Shown here one piece after another: positions 9,401 through 18,089 of a DNA stretch of 64,000 nucleotides. This DNA comes from Chloroflexota bacterium. GTDB taxonomy: Bacteria; Chloroflexota; Anaerolineae; Aggregatilineales; Phototrophicaceae. Where the stretch lies: assembly GCA_026707745.1 (NCBI GenBank), contig JAPOWG010000006.1, positions 19,718-83,717 of the forward strand, read 5' to 3'. Below the pieces are notes generated by a model, which searched no databases, was not told where the DNA came from, and saw nothing but the letters and a program-made list of their open reading frames with translations. How positions within the stretch are numbered: position 1 is the stretch's first letter; every line of letters starts with the position of its first letter. The translations under genes and the position numbers were made by a program.

Positions 9401-11368
9401 ATGTATGGTCGACTCGACGTCCACGAGCCCGCAGGGGCAATTAAGAGCTATCGTTTATCGAAGGAAGTGACAACCATCGGCACTGCTGCCGACAATGGGA
9501 TCGTCCTTGCTGATCCGTCGGTATCCGATCGACATTGTCGCCTGCAACTGCTGGATGGCCTGGTCCATGCAATCAATCTCGACCCCTTGGCCGGCATCAT
9601 GTTCGCCGGATCGCATGTGCGAGACAGCTTGCCGCGCCCGATGAGAGAAGTTACGGAACTCGCGCTTGGCAAGACCAAGATCGTATTCTACCCCAGTGAC
9701 AGCCAACCTACGCTCCCGATGGCTTCCATTAGCGAGAACACACGGCCGATAAGGGCCTCGCTTCATGTCGAACTGGAGAAAACCGTCCTTGACGTCTACC
9801 CGGCGTCCAGCAGTTCCCTGGAAATCGCTGTGACCAACCGGGGCGCCCAGGAGATAACGTTTACGATTGACGTCGACGGCCTGCCGGTGAACTGGGCCAA
9901 GCTGAGCCAATCTTCAGGGCGGCTTGACGGCGATGATACGGCCTTCATTATTTTGAGCGTGGCGCCGGCGCGTCGCGCCGACATCGAGCCCGGGGAGTAC
10001 CCCGCCACCATCGTCATGCGCACAACTGATAATGATGACTCGGACCTGCTTGTGGGGCTGATGGTCAGGCTGCATGGTTTTGGCGGCTTGAGCCTGGCGG
10101 TGGAACCGGCGCTTGTGCGAGAGGGCAAGTCCTTGCAACTCTTCATGCTTAATCAAGGCAACGAAGACCTGCGACTCGCGCTCAGCGCGGGGGATCCGGA
10201 AGGCCAACTTGATATTGACCTCATGGAACGCGGCGTTCAGCTCGCGGCCGGTCAGCGCGGGATCGTTTCTTGTCGCGTTGCCGCGCGGGACCGCCCCTTG
10301 CTTGGCAAGTCTCGTGAAATTCCCTTTGCGCTGCTTGTACAGGCTGACAACGACTCCGCCTATCTGGCGGCGATCCCGGCGGGCGTCCTGGTCAAGCCGA
10401 GACTGTCCGCCCGTCATATTGGAGCCGCTATCGTACTGATTGCCGCCTTCGCGATGACGCTATTTGCCTTGCTGGCGCGCAGACCGCCGCCCGAAATAAG
10501 CTCTTTCGCGATTTCGGAATCACAGGTGGCCCGTGGAACAACCGTGGAGTTGAACTGGCAAGCCAGCTTCGCGGAGCGCTTTGTCATCGAAATTGATCGC
10601 GCCCCGATAGCGGAATTGGATGCCGACGCGGGATTTTTTGCTCTGTCAACCGCCGACTACGCCGATCCGATTGAAGTCGCTTTGATCGCTGTAGCGGACG
10701 AATTAACGGATATAGAGAAGCGACAGCTGGACGTATATCAACCGGTGACGATCACGCATTTTGAAGCCGATCGGGGGCAAATGTTCCGCAAGGTTGAGGG
10801 TGAGTTGCTCGTAACCTGGCGAACTGAAGGCGCCGTGTCGAGCGACCTGCGCTTTCCGTCGCAATTCAACATTGTCTCCGAAGAAGACCCGGGCGGAGGT
10901 ACCCGCAAAATGGTCTTGCGTGGCGTGCCCGAAACGGACTTTGACCTGGTTCTCGCCGCTCAGGACGAGATTGGAACGCGTATCGAACGCCGTATCAGCG
11001 TCAAAACTGCCGACCCCGAATGCGCCCCTTTGCGCGACCTGTCCTTGTTCGCCGGCCCAGGCAGACTGTACGACCAGGTGAAACTCGCGTTGCGCAACGT
11101 GCCGGTACTGGTCCTTGGCAGCACCGAAGCCAGAGATTGGATGCTCGTCGAGCTTGCTAGTGGAGAACATGGTTGGGGCAGGCTCAGCGACTTTTTCTGC
11201 GTCGGCTTTGATCCGACCGCTTTGACCGTGATCTCTGATCTGCCGCCTTTGCCAAAGGCGACTCCAACTCGGACGCCAGAACCTGCATTGTCCCCCACCC
11301 CCGCGGATGCCGCGTCGCCCGCCGTCACGCCAGATGCAACGACTGCTGCGACAGCCGCTGAAACCTAG
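9401..11368 (+). CDS. FHA-domain membrane protein with Ig-like and SH3-like extracellular parts
   Basis: A 655-residue protein. Residues 5-95 look like a forkhead-associated (FHA) domain, which usually binds phosphothreonine: the strand IGTAADNGIVLADPSVSDRHCRLQ keeps the conserved Ser42 and His45, but the usual Arg after Gly27 is Thr28, so phosphopeptide binding is uncertain. Two beta-sandwich repeats follow (about 125-330). There is one membrane segment (about 340-360), a second Ig-like region, an SH3-like segment (about 555-610) and a Pro/Thr-rich tail ending in TPxxT-type repeats. Topology is probably FHA and repeats on one side, Ig/SH3 on the other. A Ser/Thr kinase is encoded 13 kb away and could be the partner; that is inference. 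Confidence 0.7.
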   Translation: MYGRLDVHEPAGAIKSYRLSKEVTTIGTAADNGIVLADPSVSDRHCRLQLLDGLVHAINLDPLAGIMFAGSHVRDSLPRPMREVTELALGKTKIVFYPSDSQPTLPMASISENTRPIRASLHVELEKTVLDVYPASSSSLEIAVTNRGAQEITFTIDVDGLPVNWAKLSQSSGRLDGDDTAFIILSVAPARRADIEPGEYPATIVMRTTDNDDSDLLVGLMVRLHGFGGLSLAVEPALVREGKSLQLFMLNQGNEDLRLALSAGDPEGQLDIDLMERGVQLAAGQRGIVSCRVAARDRPLLGKSREIPFALLVQADNDSAYLAAIPAGVLVKPRLSARHIGAAIVLIAAFAMTLFALLARRPPPEISSFAISESQVARGTTVELNWQASFAERFVIEIDRAPIAELDADAGFFALSTADYADPIEVALIAVADELTDIEKRQLDVYQPVTITHFEADRGQMFRKVEGELLVTWRTEGAVSSDLRFPSQFNIVSEEDPGGGTRKMVLRGVPETDFDLVLAAQDEIGTRIERRISVKTADPECAPLRDLSLFAGPGRLYDQVKLALRNVPVLVLGSTEARDWMLVELASGEHGWGRLSDFFCVGFDPTALTVISDLPPLPKATPTRTPEPALSPTPADAASPAVTPDATTAATAAET

Positions 11369-11408
11369 GCTCAATATCGAAAGCTGCCGATGGCAAGCCC
11401 GAGCAAAA

Positions 11409-11846
11409 TTACTCCGACATCGCTAGAGGCAGACCTTCCCTTTCCCAGTACTCGATGCCGCCGATCATTTCCTTTACCCTGTACCCCAACCGAGCTAGCT
11501 TGAGCGCGGCTTTGCTTGATCCGTTGCACCCGGGCCCCCAACAGTAAACAACGAAGAGCGTATCTGCCGGATAAGGTTCCAGTCGCGTCCGGTCAATTGA
11601 ACTGTGAGGCATGCTAATCGCGCCGACAACGTGCTTTTCCCGGTAAGCAGCCCAAGAGCGCGCATCCAAAAGCACGAAACCTGTTTTGTCCTTTTCTATG
11701 TCGGCGTATACATCGGCCGGATCTGTTTCATAGCGTAGTTTGCTTTCGAAAAATTCTTGCGCCTCCCAACCAGTATCCACGCCAGCCGCCTCTGCTTCGT
11801 TTATGGACTGCATTTGCATTACCTTGTTCCCGTCTTCAACTGACAT
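11409..11846 (-). CDS. Rhodanese-like sulfurtransferase
   Basis: A 145-residue single-domain rhodanese. FVLLDARSWAAYREKHVVGA is the usual N-terminal signature, and the active-site loop CWGPGCNG (about residues 102-109) supplies the persulfide-forming Cys. Members with this loop act as small cytoplasmic sulfur carriers or are of unknown role. ATGs at residues 10 and 12 are possible later starts. The gene is divergent from the LysR gene with only 81 bases between the chosen starts, an arrangement in which the LysR protein often controls its neighbour. Confidence 0.85.
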   Translation of the reverse strand: MSVEDGNKVMQMQSINEAEAAGVDTGWEAQEFFESKLRYETDPADVYADIEKDKTGFVLLDARSWAAYREKHVVGAISMPHSSIDRTRLEPYPADTLFVVYCWGPGCNGSSKAALKLARLGYRVKEMIGGIEYWEREGLPLAMSE

Positions 11847-11927
11847 TACGATAATAATAGGCGAACATTGACATATGCGTCGCGCACGATTTCTGAAAGC
11901 AACTATCAGCTTTTCCGAAGGCTAACT

Positions 11928-12788
11928 ATGGACCTGTATCATTTGAGGACCTTCGTCGCCGTGATTGATTGCGGCTCGATCTCCGGCGCGGCGCGGCGCC
12001 TGGCGCGGACCCCCTCCTCCGTTAGTTCACACGTGAAAGCCCTTGAGCATGAGTTTCAAGTGGAACTCTTCGAGCGCACCAGCCGCGGCGTCTCGCTCAC
12101 GCATGCGGGAGCGCGCTTGGAAACCTATGCCAGAAAGACCCTGCAAGCGGCCGACGACTTCGCTGTTCAAGCCGCATCCCGCCGGCAAGCAGTCGCTGGC
12201 AAGATGAAACTCGCGTTAAGTGTTTCGGACGCGCTCTTTGATCTGCCGGCTTTTGCTCTAAAGATGCGAAAGCGCTATCCGGCAATCGGGCTGAAGTTCG
12301 CGCGCTCAGAGACAGCGAGAATTCTCGATGGCATCATAAAGGACGAACTTGACATTGGCATAGTCTACGGCCAATCTGACGATCCAGAGTTGCGCGCGCA
12401 TCGCCTGGGACACGCCCAGTTGGTCGTCTGCATTCCGGCACACTGGGCTGACAAGATTGATACATCCTGGAATGCCTTGGGCGATTTGCCCTGGATCAAC
12501 ACCGGCGATTATTGTCCCTTCCAGGACCTGCTAGATAACATGTTTCTGACCCACAATATCCAGCCGCCGCAGTATATCAGGTCCGACGACGAGCGCACGC
12601 GCCTGCAATTGGTTTGCGGCGGCCTGGGCATTTCGCTACTCGAGCAAAGCGAAGCCAAGCATCCGGATGTGCTCGCGCCGGACTTGACGCCGGTATGTTG
12701 CAGCATTTCCCTCGTTTATCGCGCTCGTCGCCAGCACGAGCCCATGATACGAGCCGTGCGCGAGATGATTACCTCGTTGAGCCATTGA
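11928..12788 (+). CDS. LysR-family transcriptional regulator
   Basis: A 286-residue DNA-binding regulator. Residues 1-60 form the winged helix-turn-helix (MDLYHLRTFVAVIDCGSISG, then ARRLARTPSSVSSHVKALE), followed by the periplasmic-binding-like effector domain (about 88-285). The frame is open upstream to 11868, but the family begins at MDLYHLRTF, so ATG 11928 is chosen. It is divergent from the rhodanese gene and may regulate it and itself; the effector is unknown. Confidence 0.88.
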   Translation: MDLYHLRTFVAVIDCGSISGAARRLARTPSSVSSHVKALEHEFQVELFERTSRGVSLTHAGARLETYARKTLQAADDFAVQAASRRQAVAGKMKLALSVSDALFDLPAFALKMRKRYPAIGLKFARSETARILDGIIKDELDIGIVYGQSDDPELRAHRLGHAQLVVCIPAHWADKIDTSWNALGDLPWINTGDYCPFQDLLDNMFLTHNIQPPQYIRSDDERTRLQLVCGGLGISLLEQSEAKHPDVLAPDLTPVCCSISLVYRARRQHEPMIRAVREMITSLSH

Positions 12789-12904
12789 GCCGCTATCCGC
12801 CAGCCGCCAGCAGAGCCCTGTCTTTTCACGCGCACAGATATCCACTCGGAACAAGAGGCCTATCTAATTCGATGGATGCGATTGGTCCAGCGAATCATAA
12901 TCAA

Positions 12905-12939
12905 CTCTGTGTCCTCGGTATCCTCGGTGGTGAAAACCC
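12905..12939 (+). repeat. Dispersed TCCTCGGT-type repeat, copy 1
   Basis: Contains CTCTGTGTCCTCGGT, then TCCTCGGTGGTGAAAAC. Related short stretches lie at 16579-16629 and 43100-43124. All are between genes. Confidence 0.4.
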
Positions 12940-13003
12940 TTTACGACGCCGAAAGCAGGGGGCAAAACTACACAATTAGACACTCCCCGGAACAAGCTAA
13001 CAA

Positions 13004-13032
13004 TTGCCAGCGCCTGTCCCGTAGCGTATAAT
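13004..13032 (+). promoter_or_regulatory. Promoter of the cobaltochelatase-like gene
   Basis: TTGCCA, 17 bases, TATAAT. The -10 is perfect and the spacing ideal. The start codon at 13077 is 45 bases downstream. Confidence 0.72.
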
Positions 13033-13076
13033 GGCGCATTCAGTTTATCGCTATCGACAAGGACCGGACATTCTCA

Positions 13077-14198
13077 ATGAGCAATAGACCGCCCGTTTAT
13101 CCCTTCACTGCAATTGTCGGACAAGATTTGATGAAGCTCGCGCTTATCCTTAACGCCATTGACATGCGCATTGGAGGCGTCTTGATTCGCGGCGAGCGCG
13201 GCACCGGCAAATCGACCGCTGCCCGCGCGCTTGCGGCGCTATTGCCACAAATCAGCGTGATTTCCGATTCGCCCTTTAATGACGATCCCGGCCGACCCGA
13301 GTCCTGGTCGGATTTCGCGCGGCAAAAATACCAGGAAACGGACGAGATCCCGGTCGCCAGTCGGCGCATCAGCTTCGTCGATCTGCCTGTTAGCGCCACC
13401 GAAGACCGCGTGGTCGGTACGCTTGATATTGAAAAAGCCATTCAGTTCGGCGAGCGCCATTTCGAAACCGGCGTCCTCGCCAACGCCAACCGCGGCATCC
13501 TTTACGTCGACGAGATCAACTTGCTCGACGATCACATCGTCGACCTGCTGCTCGATAGCGCCGCCATGGGTGTCAATATCGTCGAAAGAGAAGGCATCAG
13601 TTTCAGCCACCCGGCGCGCTTCATCCTTGTCGGCACCATGAATCCGGAAGAGGGCGATCTGCGACCGCAATTGCTCGATCGATTCGCGCTTTCGGTAGAC
13701 GTCACGGGTATCAAAGACGCGGCGGAGCGTATCGAAATCCTGGAACGTCATATCGCCTACGAGAACGATCCCCTCGACTTCAAAGCCGAGTGGGAACCCG
13801 TGGACCAACGATTGTCGGGGCGCATCGCCTCCGCTCGCGAAATCATCGACGACGTGACCCATACCACCAGCGATCTGCGCGTCATCGCCAGCATCACGAG
13901 CGACCTGCGCGTTGACGGCCACCGCGCCGATCTGGTGATCTTGAAGGCCGCGCGCGCGCATGCCGCCTACGAAGGCCGCACAGCCATCAACGATCGCGAT
14001 ATCACCTTGGCGATCCGCCTGACGATTCCGCATCGCCTCAAACGCGGTCCCTTCAGCGACGCCCAGGCCGACCTCAACGCCGTTGAAGCCTCCGTCGATG
14101 ACAAACGGCAGGAAATCGCGGAAGGCGAAGAAGCCGGCGAATTCACGGACAAGAGCGACGAACAAGCTGCCCAAAGTAAAAAAAAAGTGACTCCGTAA
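13077..14198 (+). CDS. Cobaltochelatase-like AAA+ ATPase part (ChlI/BchI/CobN-associated), frame ends at A9 run
   Basis: A 373-residue AAA+ protein resembling the N-terminal half of the AAA+/VWA putative cobaltochelatase family. Walker A is GERGTGKST (residues 39-47), Walker B ILYVDEINLLDD (about 141-152), and the sensor stretch GTMNPEEGDLRPQLLDRF is intact. The segment after Walker A, which in related proteins often carries Cys residues, has none here (SDSPFNDDPGRP). The frame stops at 14196, just after AAA AAA AAA GTG ACT CCG. Immediately beyond, the missing VWA half continues in the -1 frame with no start codon until 14357. See the next entry. No bacteriochlorophyll genes are nearby, so a chlorophyll role is unlikely. 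Confidence 0.82.
   Translation: MSNRPPVYPFTAIVGQDLMKLALILNAIDMRIGGVLIRGERGTGKSTAARALAALLPQISVISDSPFNDDPGRPESWSDFARQKYQETDEIPVASRRISFVDLPVSATEDRVVGTLDIEKAIQFGERHFETGVLANANRGILYVDEINLLDDHIVDLLLDSAAMGVNIVEREGISFSHPARFILVGTMNPEEGDLRPQLLDRFALSVDVTGIKDAAERIEILERHIAYENDPLDFKAEWEPVDQRLSGRIASAREIIDDVTHTTSDLRVIASITSDLRVDGHRADLVILKAARAHAAYEGRTAINDRDITLAIRLTIPHRLKRGPFSDAQADLNAVEASVDDKRQEIAEGEEAGEFTDKSDEQAAQSKKKVTP
14178..14186 (+). other. A9 run, likely frameshift or slippage site
   Basis: Nine A in a row, read as three Lys codons in the ATPase frame and followed by G. It contains the A AAA AAA slippery heptamer. The -1 frame has a stop (TAA at 14177) just before the run and is open after it, so the run is the only place where the two frames can be joined. 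Confidence 0.75.
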
Positions 14199-15154
14199 GC
14201 AGCGAAGGCGAGCCGCAAGAACAGGAGCTAAGCCAGACCGAGGCCGCTCCACAGGATGTCTTCCCAACATCGGATGCCCGCTGGTGGGAAGGCGGTCAGC
14301 AATTCGAATCCAAAGCCGAGTTCGAAACGCGCAAGCTCAACACGCAACTGGATCGCATGACGCGCCGTCAATCCGGGCGACGCTCAACCACGCGTACCGA
14401 TCGCAAACGCGGTCGCTATGTCCGCGCCAAGCAAGCTGGCGAGAAGCCCCGCGACATCGCCTTTGACGCCACCTTGCGCGCCGCCGCCCCCTTTCAAGTC
14501 GAACGAACGGAGCAAAAGGACGAAACCGGCATGGCTTATGCCCTGCGCAAAACCGACTTGCAGGAAAAAGTGCGCGTGCGCAAAGCGTCCAATTTGATCA
14601 TGTTCACGGTGGACGCTTCCTGGAGCATGGCCGTATCCGAGCGCATGCAAGCCACCAAAGGGGCGATCATGTCGCTTTTGACCGATGCCTACCAGCGCCG
14701 CGACCGCGTCGGTCTGGTCGTCTTTCAAAAGGACCGCGCCTCGCTGGTATTACCGCCTACCAATTCTGTCGTGCTGGCCAAGCAAGCCATGACAGATATT
14801 CCCGTCGGCGGCAAAACGCCGCTTTCCGCCGGGCTGCTCATGACATACGAAGCGGTCATGCGCGAGAAAAATCTGAATCCCGATGTTATGCCTATGATGA
14901 TTTTGCTCACCGACGGCGCCGGCAACGTATCCATCAGCGATTCCATCTCGCCGCAGGAAGAAGCGCATTCCATCGCGCGCAAAATCCACGAAGCCGAGAT
15001 CCGTACCGTGACGATCAATATGGAGCACGTCGCCTTTGACCAGGGCTTGGCGCAGCGCCTGGCCGATCAACTCGGCGGCCCCTGCTATACCCTGGCCCAG
15101 ATCCGCGCCGAAAGCCTCTTGAATACGGTCCGTGCGGAAATGGATAAAATGTAG
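14180..15154 (+). CDS. VWA (chelatase D-type) part, -1 frame relative to the ATPase part
   Basis: Open frame from 14180; the first ATG is 14357 and would give 265 residues. The 59 codons before that ATG read as protein: they include DVFPTSDARWWEGGQQFESK and have no ATG, GTG or TTG. From 14357 come the Arg-rich linker RGRYVRAKQ, DIAFDATLRAAAPFQ, and a von Willebrand A domain with a complete MIDAS (DASWS) and later LLTDGAGNV. This is the usual second half of the AAA+/VWA cobaltochelatase-like protein. A -1 slip or one added A at 14178-14186 would join both halves into 692 residues. No ribosome-binding site precedes 14357, so separate translation looks poor. Confidence 0.78.
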   Translation, partial: KKSDSVSSEGEPQEQELSQTEAAPQDVFPTSDARWWEGGQQFESKAEFETRKLNTQLDRMTRRQSGRRSTTRTDRKRGRYVRAKQAGEKPRDIAFDATLRAAAPFQVERTEQKDETGMAYALRKTDLQEKVRVRKASNLIMFTVDASWSMAVSERMQATKGAIMSLLTDAYQRRDRVGLVVFQKDRASLVLPPTNSVVLAKQAMTDIPVGGKTPLSAGLLMTYEAVMREKNLNPDVMPMMILLTDGAGNVSISDSISPQEEAHSIARKIHEAEIRTVTINMEHVAFDQGLAQRLADQLGGPCYTLAQIRAESLLNTVRAEMDKM

Positions 15155-15194
15155 CACAATTGAATTAGCGAATCAGATTGTATCGGGGCAGATC

Positions 15195-16283
15195 ATGAAA
15201 CGGATACGGGTCGTCGAAATCTCGGGCAGCGCCTTTGACATGGGCTGGCAGCACGGCAAGCGCTTCCACGACGAAATCCACATGTTCACCGAAGACCGGC
15301 TTCGGCTCTGCCAAGATCCCAACTGGACCGGGCACAGCCTTTCGCGCGAAGCGATAATCGCCCTGGCGGAAGCTTGCGTGGTCGAACATCAGGCCTACGC
15401 GCCCGATCTCATGGAAGAATTGGCTGGCATGGCGGACGCCACCGGGCTAAGCCCGGCGGAACTGGTCATCAACAACGGTTTTACCGATTTCATTGATGTG
15501 GTCTACAACCTGGGCGGCGTCGCTGTCCCCGCCGCGCCGCCGCTGGCATCCGACAACTGCACCGCTTTCATGGTCCCCAAGGACCGCAGCGCGACCGGGC
15601 AAGCCTTCTTCGGCCAAACCTGGGATATGCACGCGTCGGCGACTCCCTATGTAATTTTGCTGCGCGGCGCGCCGCAAGGCGCTCCCGAATTTCTCACCTT
15701 CACCATCACCGGCTGCGTCGGCATGATCGGCATGAATAGCGCCGGCATCGCCGTCGGCATCAACAATCTGATGGCCACCGACGGTCAGATCGGCGTCACT
15801 TGGCCCTTTGTCGTGCGCAAGGTCTTGCAGCAGGACAATCTCGACGATGCGCTCGAATGCGTGACCGAAGCCAAATTGGCCGGGGCGCACAATTATCTGC
15901 TGATGGACCGGGATGGCGCTGGTTATGAGGTCGAAGCCATGTCCACATCGCAATACCTTCATGCCCTCGGCGATGAGACAATCACCCATACCAATCATTG
16001 CTTGATCCAGCAGAACCTCGACGTCTCGAGAGAGCGCCCGCCGGCATCGCAAAACAGCTCGGAGAATCGATTGCAACGCGCCCGAGAATTATTGTCGAAA
16101 GACCGGATTGAGCTTGATGACCTCGTGTCATTGACGCGCGACGAGACCGCTATCTGCACCCGCCCAACGCCGCCCATGCACGTGGAGAGCTGTGGTGCTG
16201 CCATCATGTGCCCCCCCACGGGAGACTTCTGGTCGGTTTGGGGCATCCCGGCCGACAACGAATACGAACACTTCACCATCTAG
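15195..16283 (+). CDS. C45-family peptidase / acyl-CoA:6-aminopenicillanate acyltransferase-like Ntn hydrolase
   Basis: A 362-residue protein of the penicillin acyltransferase-like Ntn-hydrolase group. The family matures by self-cleavage before a Cys, which then acts as nucleophile; here the candidate is Cys122 in SDNCTAF. The start of the mature chain (CTAFMVPKDRSATGQAFFGQ), the middle ITGCVGMIGMNSAGIAVGIN and the C-terminal THTNHC stretch are typical. Substrates of bacterial members are mostly unknown amides or amino-acid conjugates. No signal peptide. ATG 15195 follows GGGGCA and begins the homologous region; the frame is open upstream to 15132, overlapping the VWA gene. It lies 40 bases after the VWA gene and could be in the same transcript. 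Confidence 0.78.
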   Translation: MKRIRVVEISGSAFDMGWQHGKRFHDEIHMFTEDRLRLCQDPNWTGHSLSREAIIALAEACVVEHQAYAPDLMEELAGMADATGLSPAELVINNGFTDFIDVVYNLGGVAVPAAPPLASDNCTAFMVPKDRSATGQAFFGQTWDMHASATPYVILLRGAPQGAPEFLTFTITGCVGMIGMNSAGIAVGINNLMATDGQIGVTWPFVVRKVLQQDNLDDALECVTEAKLAGAHNYLLMDRDGAGYEVEAMSTSQYLHALGDETITHTNHCLIQQNLDVSRERPPASQNSSENRLQRARELLSKDRIELDDLVSLTRDETAICTRPTPPMHVESCGAAIMCPPTGDFWSVWGIPADNEYEHFTI

Positions 16284-16443
16284 TCCCTTTCGGCTCACAC
16301 GCATCCGATCTTGGCCCGCTAGCCTTAACGAGCCCGCCAACCCCCACCCAAAAATCAAAGCGAAACCCGTAGGGGCGACCGGCGGTCAGTGTCTACACGC
16401 CCAACACAGCTTGAACCCTACAGACCTATGCCTGAACCCGTAG

Positions 16444-16464
16444 GGGCGACCTACCAGGTCGCCC
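16444..16464 (+). repeat. Palindromic GGGCGACCT element
   Basis: GGGCGACCT, three bases, AGGTCGCCC: perfect 9-base arms. A similar element with GGGCGAGCC arms lies at 22358-22377. Confidence 0.55.
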
Positions 16465-16513
16465 GAAATCCTACGCGCCCCACGTGACCTGCCAAGCACA
16501 TACGCCGCGATAT

Positions 16514-16566
16514 AAGCCCCTCTCGTAGTGCTGTGTCTACGCGCACCCCTTGTGGGAGAGGGGCTT
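16514..16566 (+). repeat. Inverted repeat with AAGCCCCTCTC arms
   Basis: AAGCCCCTCTC (16514-16524) and GAGAGGGGCTT (16556-16566) are perfect 11-base arms 31 bases apart. TGGGGTGAGGG follows. The CCCTCTC/GAGAGGG core and the GTGAGGG end resemble the element at 55711-55814. Confidence 0.5.
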
Positions 16567-16578
16567 GGGGTGAGGGCC

Positions 16579-16629
16579 ACCCTCGGTGGTTAAAATCTCT
16601 CTGTGTGCTCTGCGCCTCAGTGGTGAACC
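16579..16629 (+). repeat. Dispersed TCCTCGGT-type repeat, copy 2
   Basis: CACCCTCGGTGGTTAAAATC and then CTCTGTGTGCTCTGCGCCTC and AGTGGTGAACCC, related to 12905-12939. Confidence 0.4.
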
Positions 16630-16680
16630 CCCCTCCCCAATTAGAGATAGGCGGATTTTGGGCAATCTGTATCAAATCAG

Positions 16681-16708
16681 TAGACATTTTTCCTACATCA
16701 TGTACAAT
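16681..16708 (+). promoter_or_regulatory. Putative promoter of alanine dehydrogenase
   Basis: TAGACA, 16 bases, TACAAT, ending 31 bases before the ATG at 16740. Confidence 0.45.
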
Positions 16709-16739
16709 GAGAATAATGCGATTGCACAGGAGAACCTCC

Positions 16740-17885
16740 ATGAACATCGGAATCCCAACGGAGATCAAGGCGGACGAGCACCGCGTGTCCCTGCCGCCTG
16801 CCGGCGTACGCGAGTTCGTCAGGCGCGGACACCAGGTTTTGGTCGAATCTCACGCCGGCACAGGCAGCGGATTTACGGACGACGAATACTTTGATGCCGG
16901 CGCGACTATACTCGATTCCGCCGCGAGAGTTTGGGCGCAAGCGGACATGGTGATCAAAGTAAAAGAACCACAGCCGAGCGAGTATCCCCACTTGCACCCG
17001 GACCTGATCTTGTTCACATACCTTCATCTCGCCGCCGAAGCGGAGCTTACGCATGCCATGCTGCAAAGCGGCGTAACGGGAATCGCCTATGAAACTGTCC
17101 AAGGCGCGTCGGACCGTTTGCCGCTGCTGGAACCGATGAGTGAAGTAGCCGGACGCATGGCGGCGCAGGTTGTCTCGCATTACCTGGAAAGGCATAAAGG
17201 CGGGCGCGGCTTGTTGATGGGCGGCGTGCCTGGTGTGGCCTCCGCGCACGTGGTCATCCTGGGCGCGGGAACCGTCGGCACCAACGCGGCAAAAATCGCC
17301 CTGGGCATGGGCGCCAACGTCACCCTCTTGGACATTAATCTGGATCGCCTGCGTTATCTCGAAGATGTGCTGGATGGAAACCTGAATACCTTGTACTCCA
17401 ACAGCGGCAATATCGCCGCTGCGATCCGTACCGCGGACGCGCTAATCGGATCCGTACTGATCACTGGCGCCCGCGCGCCTATGCTTGTCACCCGCGACAT
17501 GCTGCCGACCATGCCCGCGGGCAGCATCATCGTCGATGTAGCGGTCGACCAGGGCGGCTGCGTCGAGACCACGCGCGTAACCACGCATAGCCAGCCGACC
17601 TTTGTCTTGGACGGCGTCCTGCACTATGGCGTTGCCAACATGCCGGGCGCGGTACCGCGCACCTCGAGTCTGGCTCTGTCGAACGCCACCTTGCCCTACG
17701 CCTTGAAGATCGCGGATCTGGGAGTTGCTTCCGCCCTGCGGGGGGATGCCGCGCTGCTGAAAGGACTCAATACGTTTGATGGACAATGTACGCATCCGGC
17801 TGTTGCCAAGACCTTTGGCCTCCCCTACAATGCCCCTTCAGAAATCCTCCGCCGGGTAGACGCCAGCGAAATGGTGCTAATCTGA
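16740..17885 (+). CDS. ald: Alanine dehydrogenase
   Basis: A 381-residue NAD-dependent enzyme that interconverts L-alanine with pyruvate and ammonia. The start MNIGIPTEIKADEHRVSLPP is diagnostic. The catalytic pair is at the canonical positions: Lys75 (VKVKEP) and His96 (YLHLAAE). The Rossmann motif is GAGTVGTNAAKIALGMGA (from about residue 175), and MPGAVPRTSSLALSNATLPY is conserved. CAGGAGAACCTCC precedes ATG 16740; the open frame upstream to 16533 is repeat sequence. Length matches the family. Confidence 0.95.
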   Translation: MNIGIPTEIKADEHRVSLPPAGVREFVRRGHQVLVESHAGTGSGFTDDEYFDAGATILDSAARVWAQADMVIKVKEPQPSEYPHLHPDLILFTYLHLAAEAELTHAMLQSGVTGIAYETVQGASDRLPLLEPMSEVAGRMAAQVVSHYLERHKGGRGLLMGGVPGVASAHVVILGAGTVGTNAAKIALGMGANVTLLDINLDRLRYLEDVLDGNLNTLYSNSGNIAAAIRTADALIGSVLITGARAPMLVTRDMLPTMPAGSIIVDVAVDQGGCVETTRVTTHSQPTFVLDGVLHYGVANMPGAVPRTSSLALSNATLPYALKIADLGVASALRGDAALLKGLNTFDGQCTHPAVAKTFGLPYNAPSEILRRVDASEMVLI

Positions 17886-18089
17886 CCAACTGGAATCTCG
17901 CATGGATACGTAGGGCGAATATTTGCGGATCAGTGTACAACGTTCCCATTACTAAGCTGCACTGGCCTGCCATGGGTGCCGGCTTCTGCCCCGACAGCTT
18001 GTCTGGTTCTGGCTTGGGTCTTTTAAGTCCGTCGCGGCTTTGATATTGTTCAGCGTTTGTAGAACGGTCGACCTGCAGATTGGACGCCG

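Larger units (their letters stand above)
16284..16739 (+). other. Gene-free stretch with palindromes and dispersed repeats
   Basis: No credible gene. It holds two GTAGGGGCGACC copies (16369-16380 and 16440-16451), a 9-base inverted repeat, an 11-base inverted repeat at 16514-16566, a TCCTCGGT-type repeat, and at its right end the promoter of the alanine dehydrogenase gene. Confidence 0.7.

Noticed and set aside
13239..14270. 343-codon open frame on the minus strand
   Set aside because: Antisense to the AAA+ gene; composition is a mirror of the real frame.
13077..15154. Magnesium chelatase (bchI/bchD) and phototrophy
   Set aside because: The AAA+/VWA layout fits the cobaltochelatase-like group better, and no bacteriochlorophyll, reaction-centre or carotenoid gene is nearby.
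16284..16739. CRISPR array
   Set aside because: The repeats are few, palindromic and irregularly spaced, with no spacers and no cas genes.
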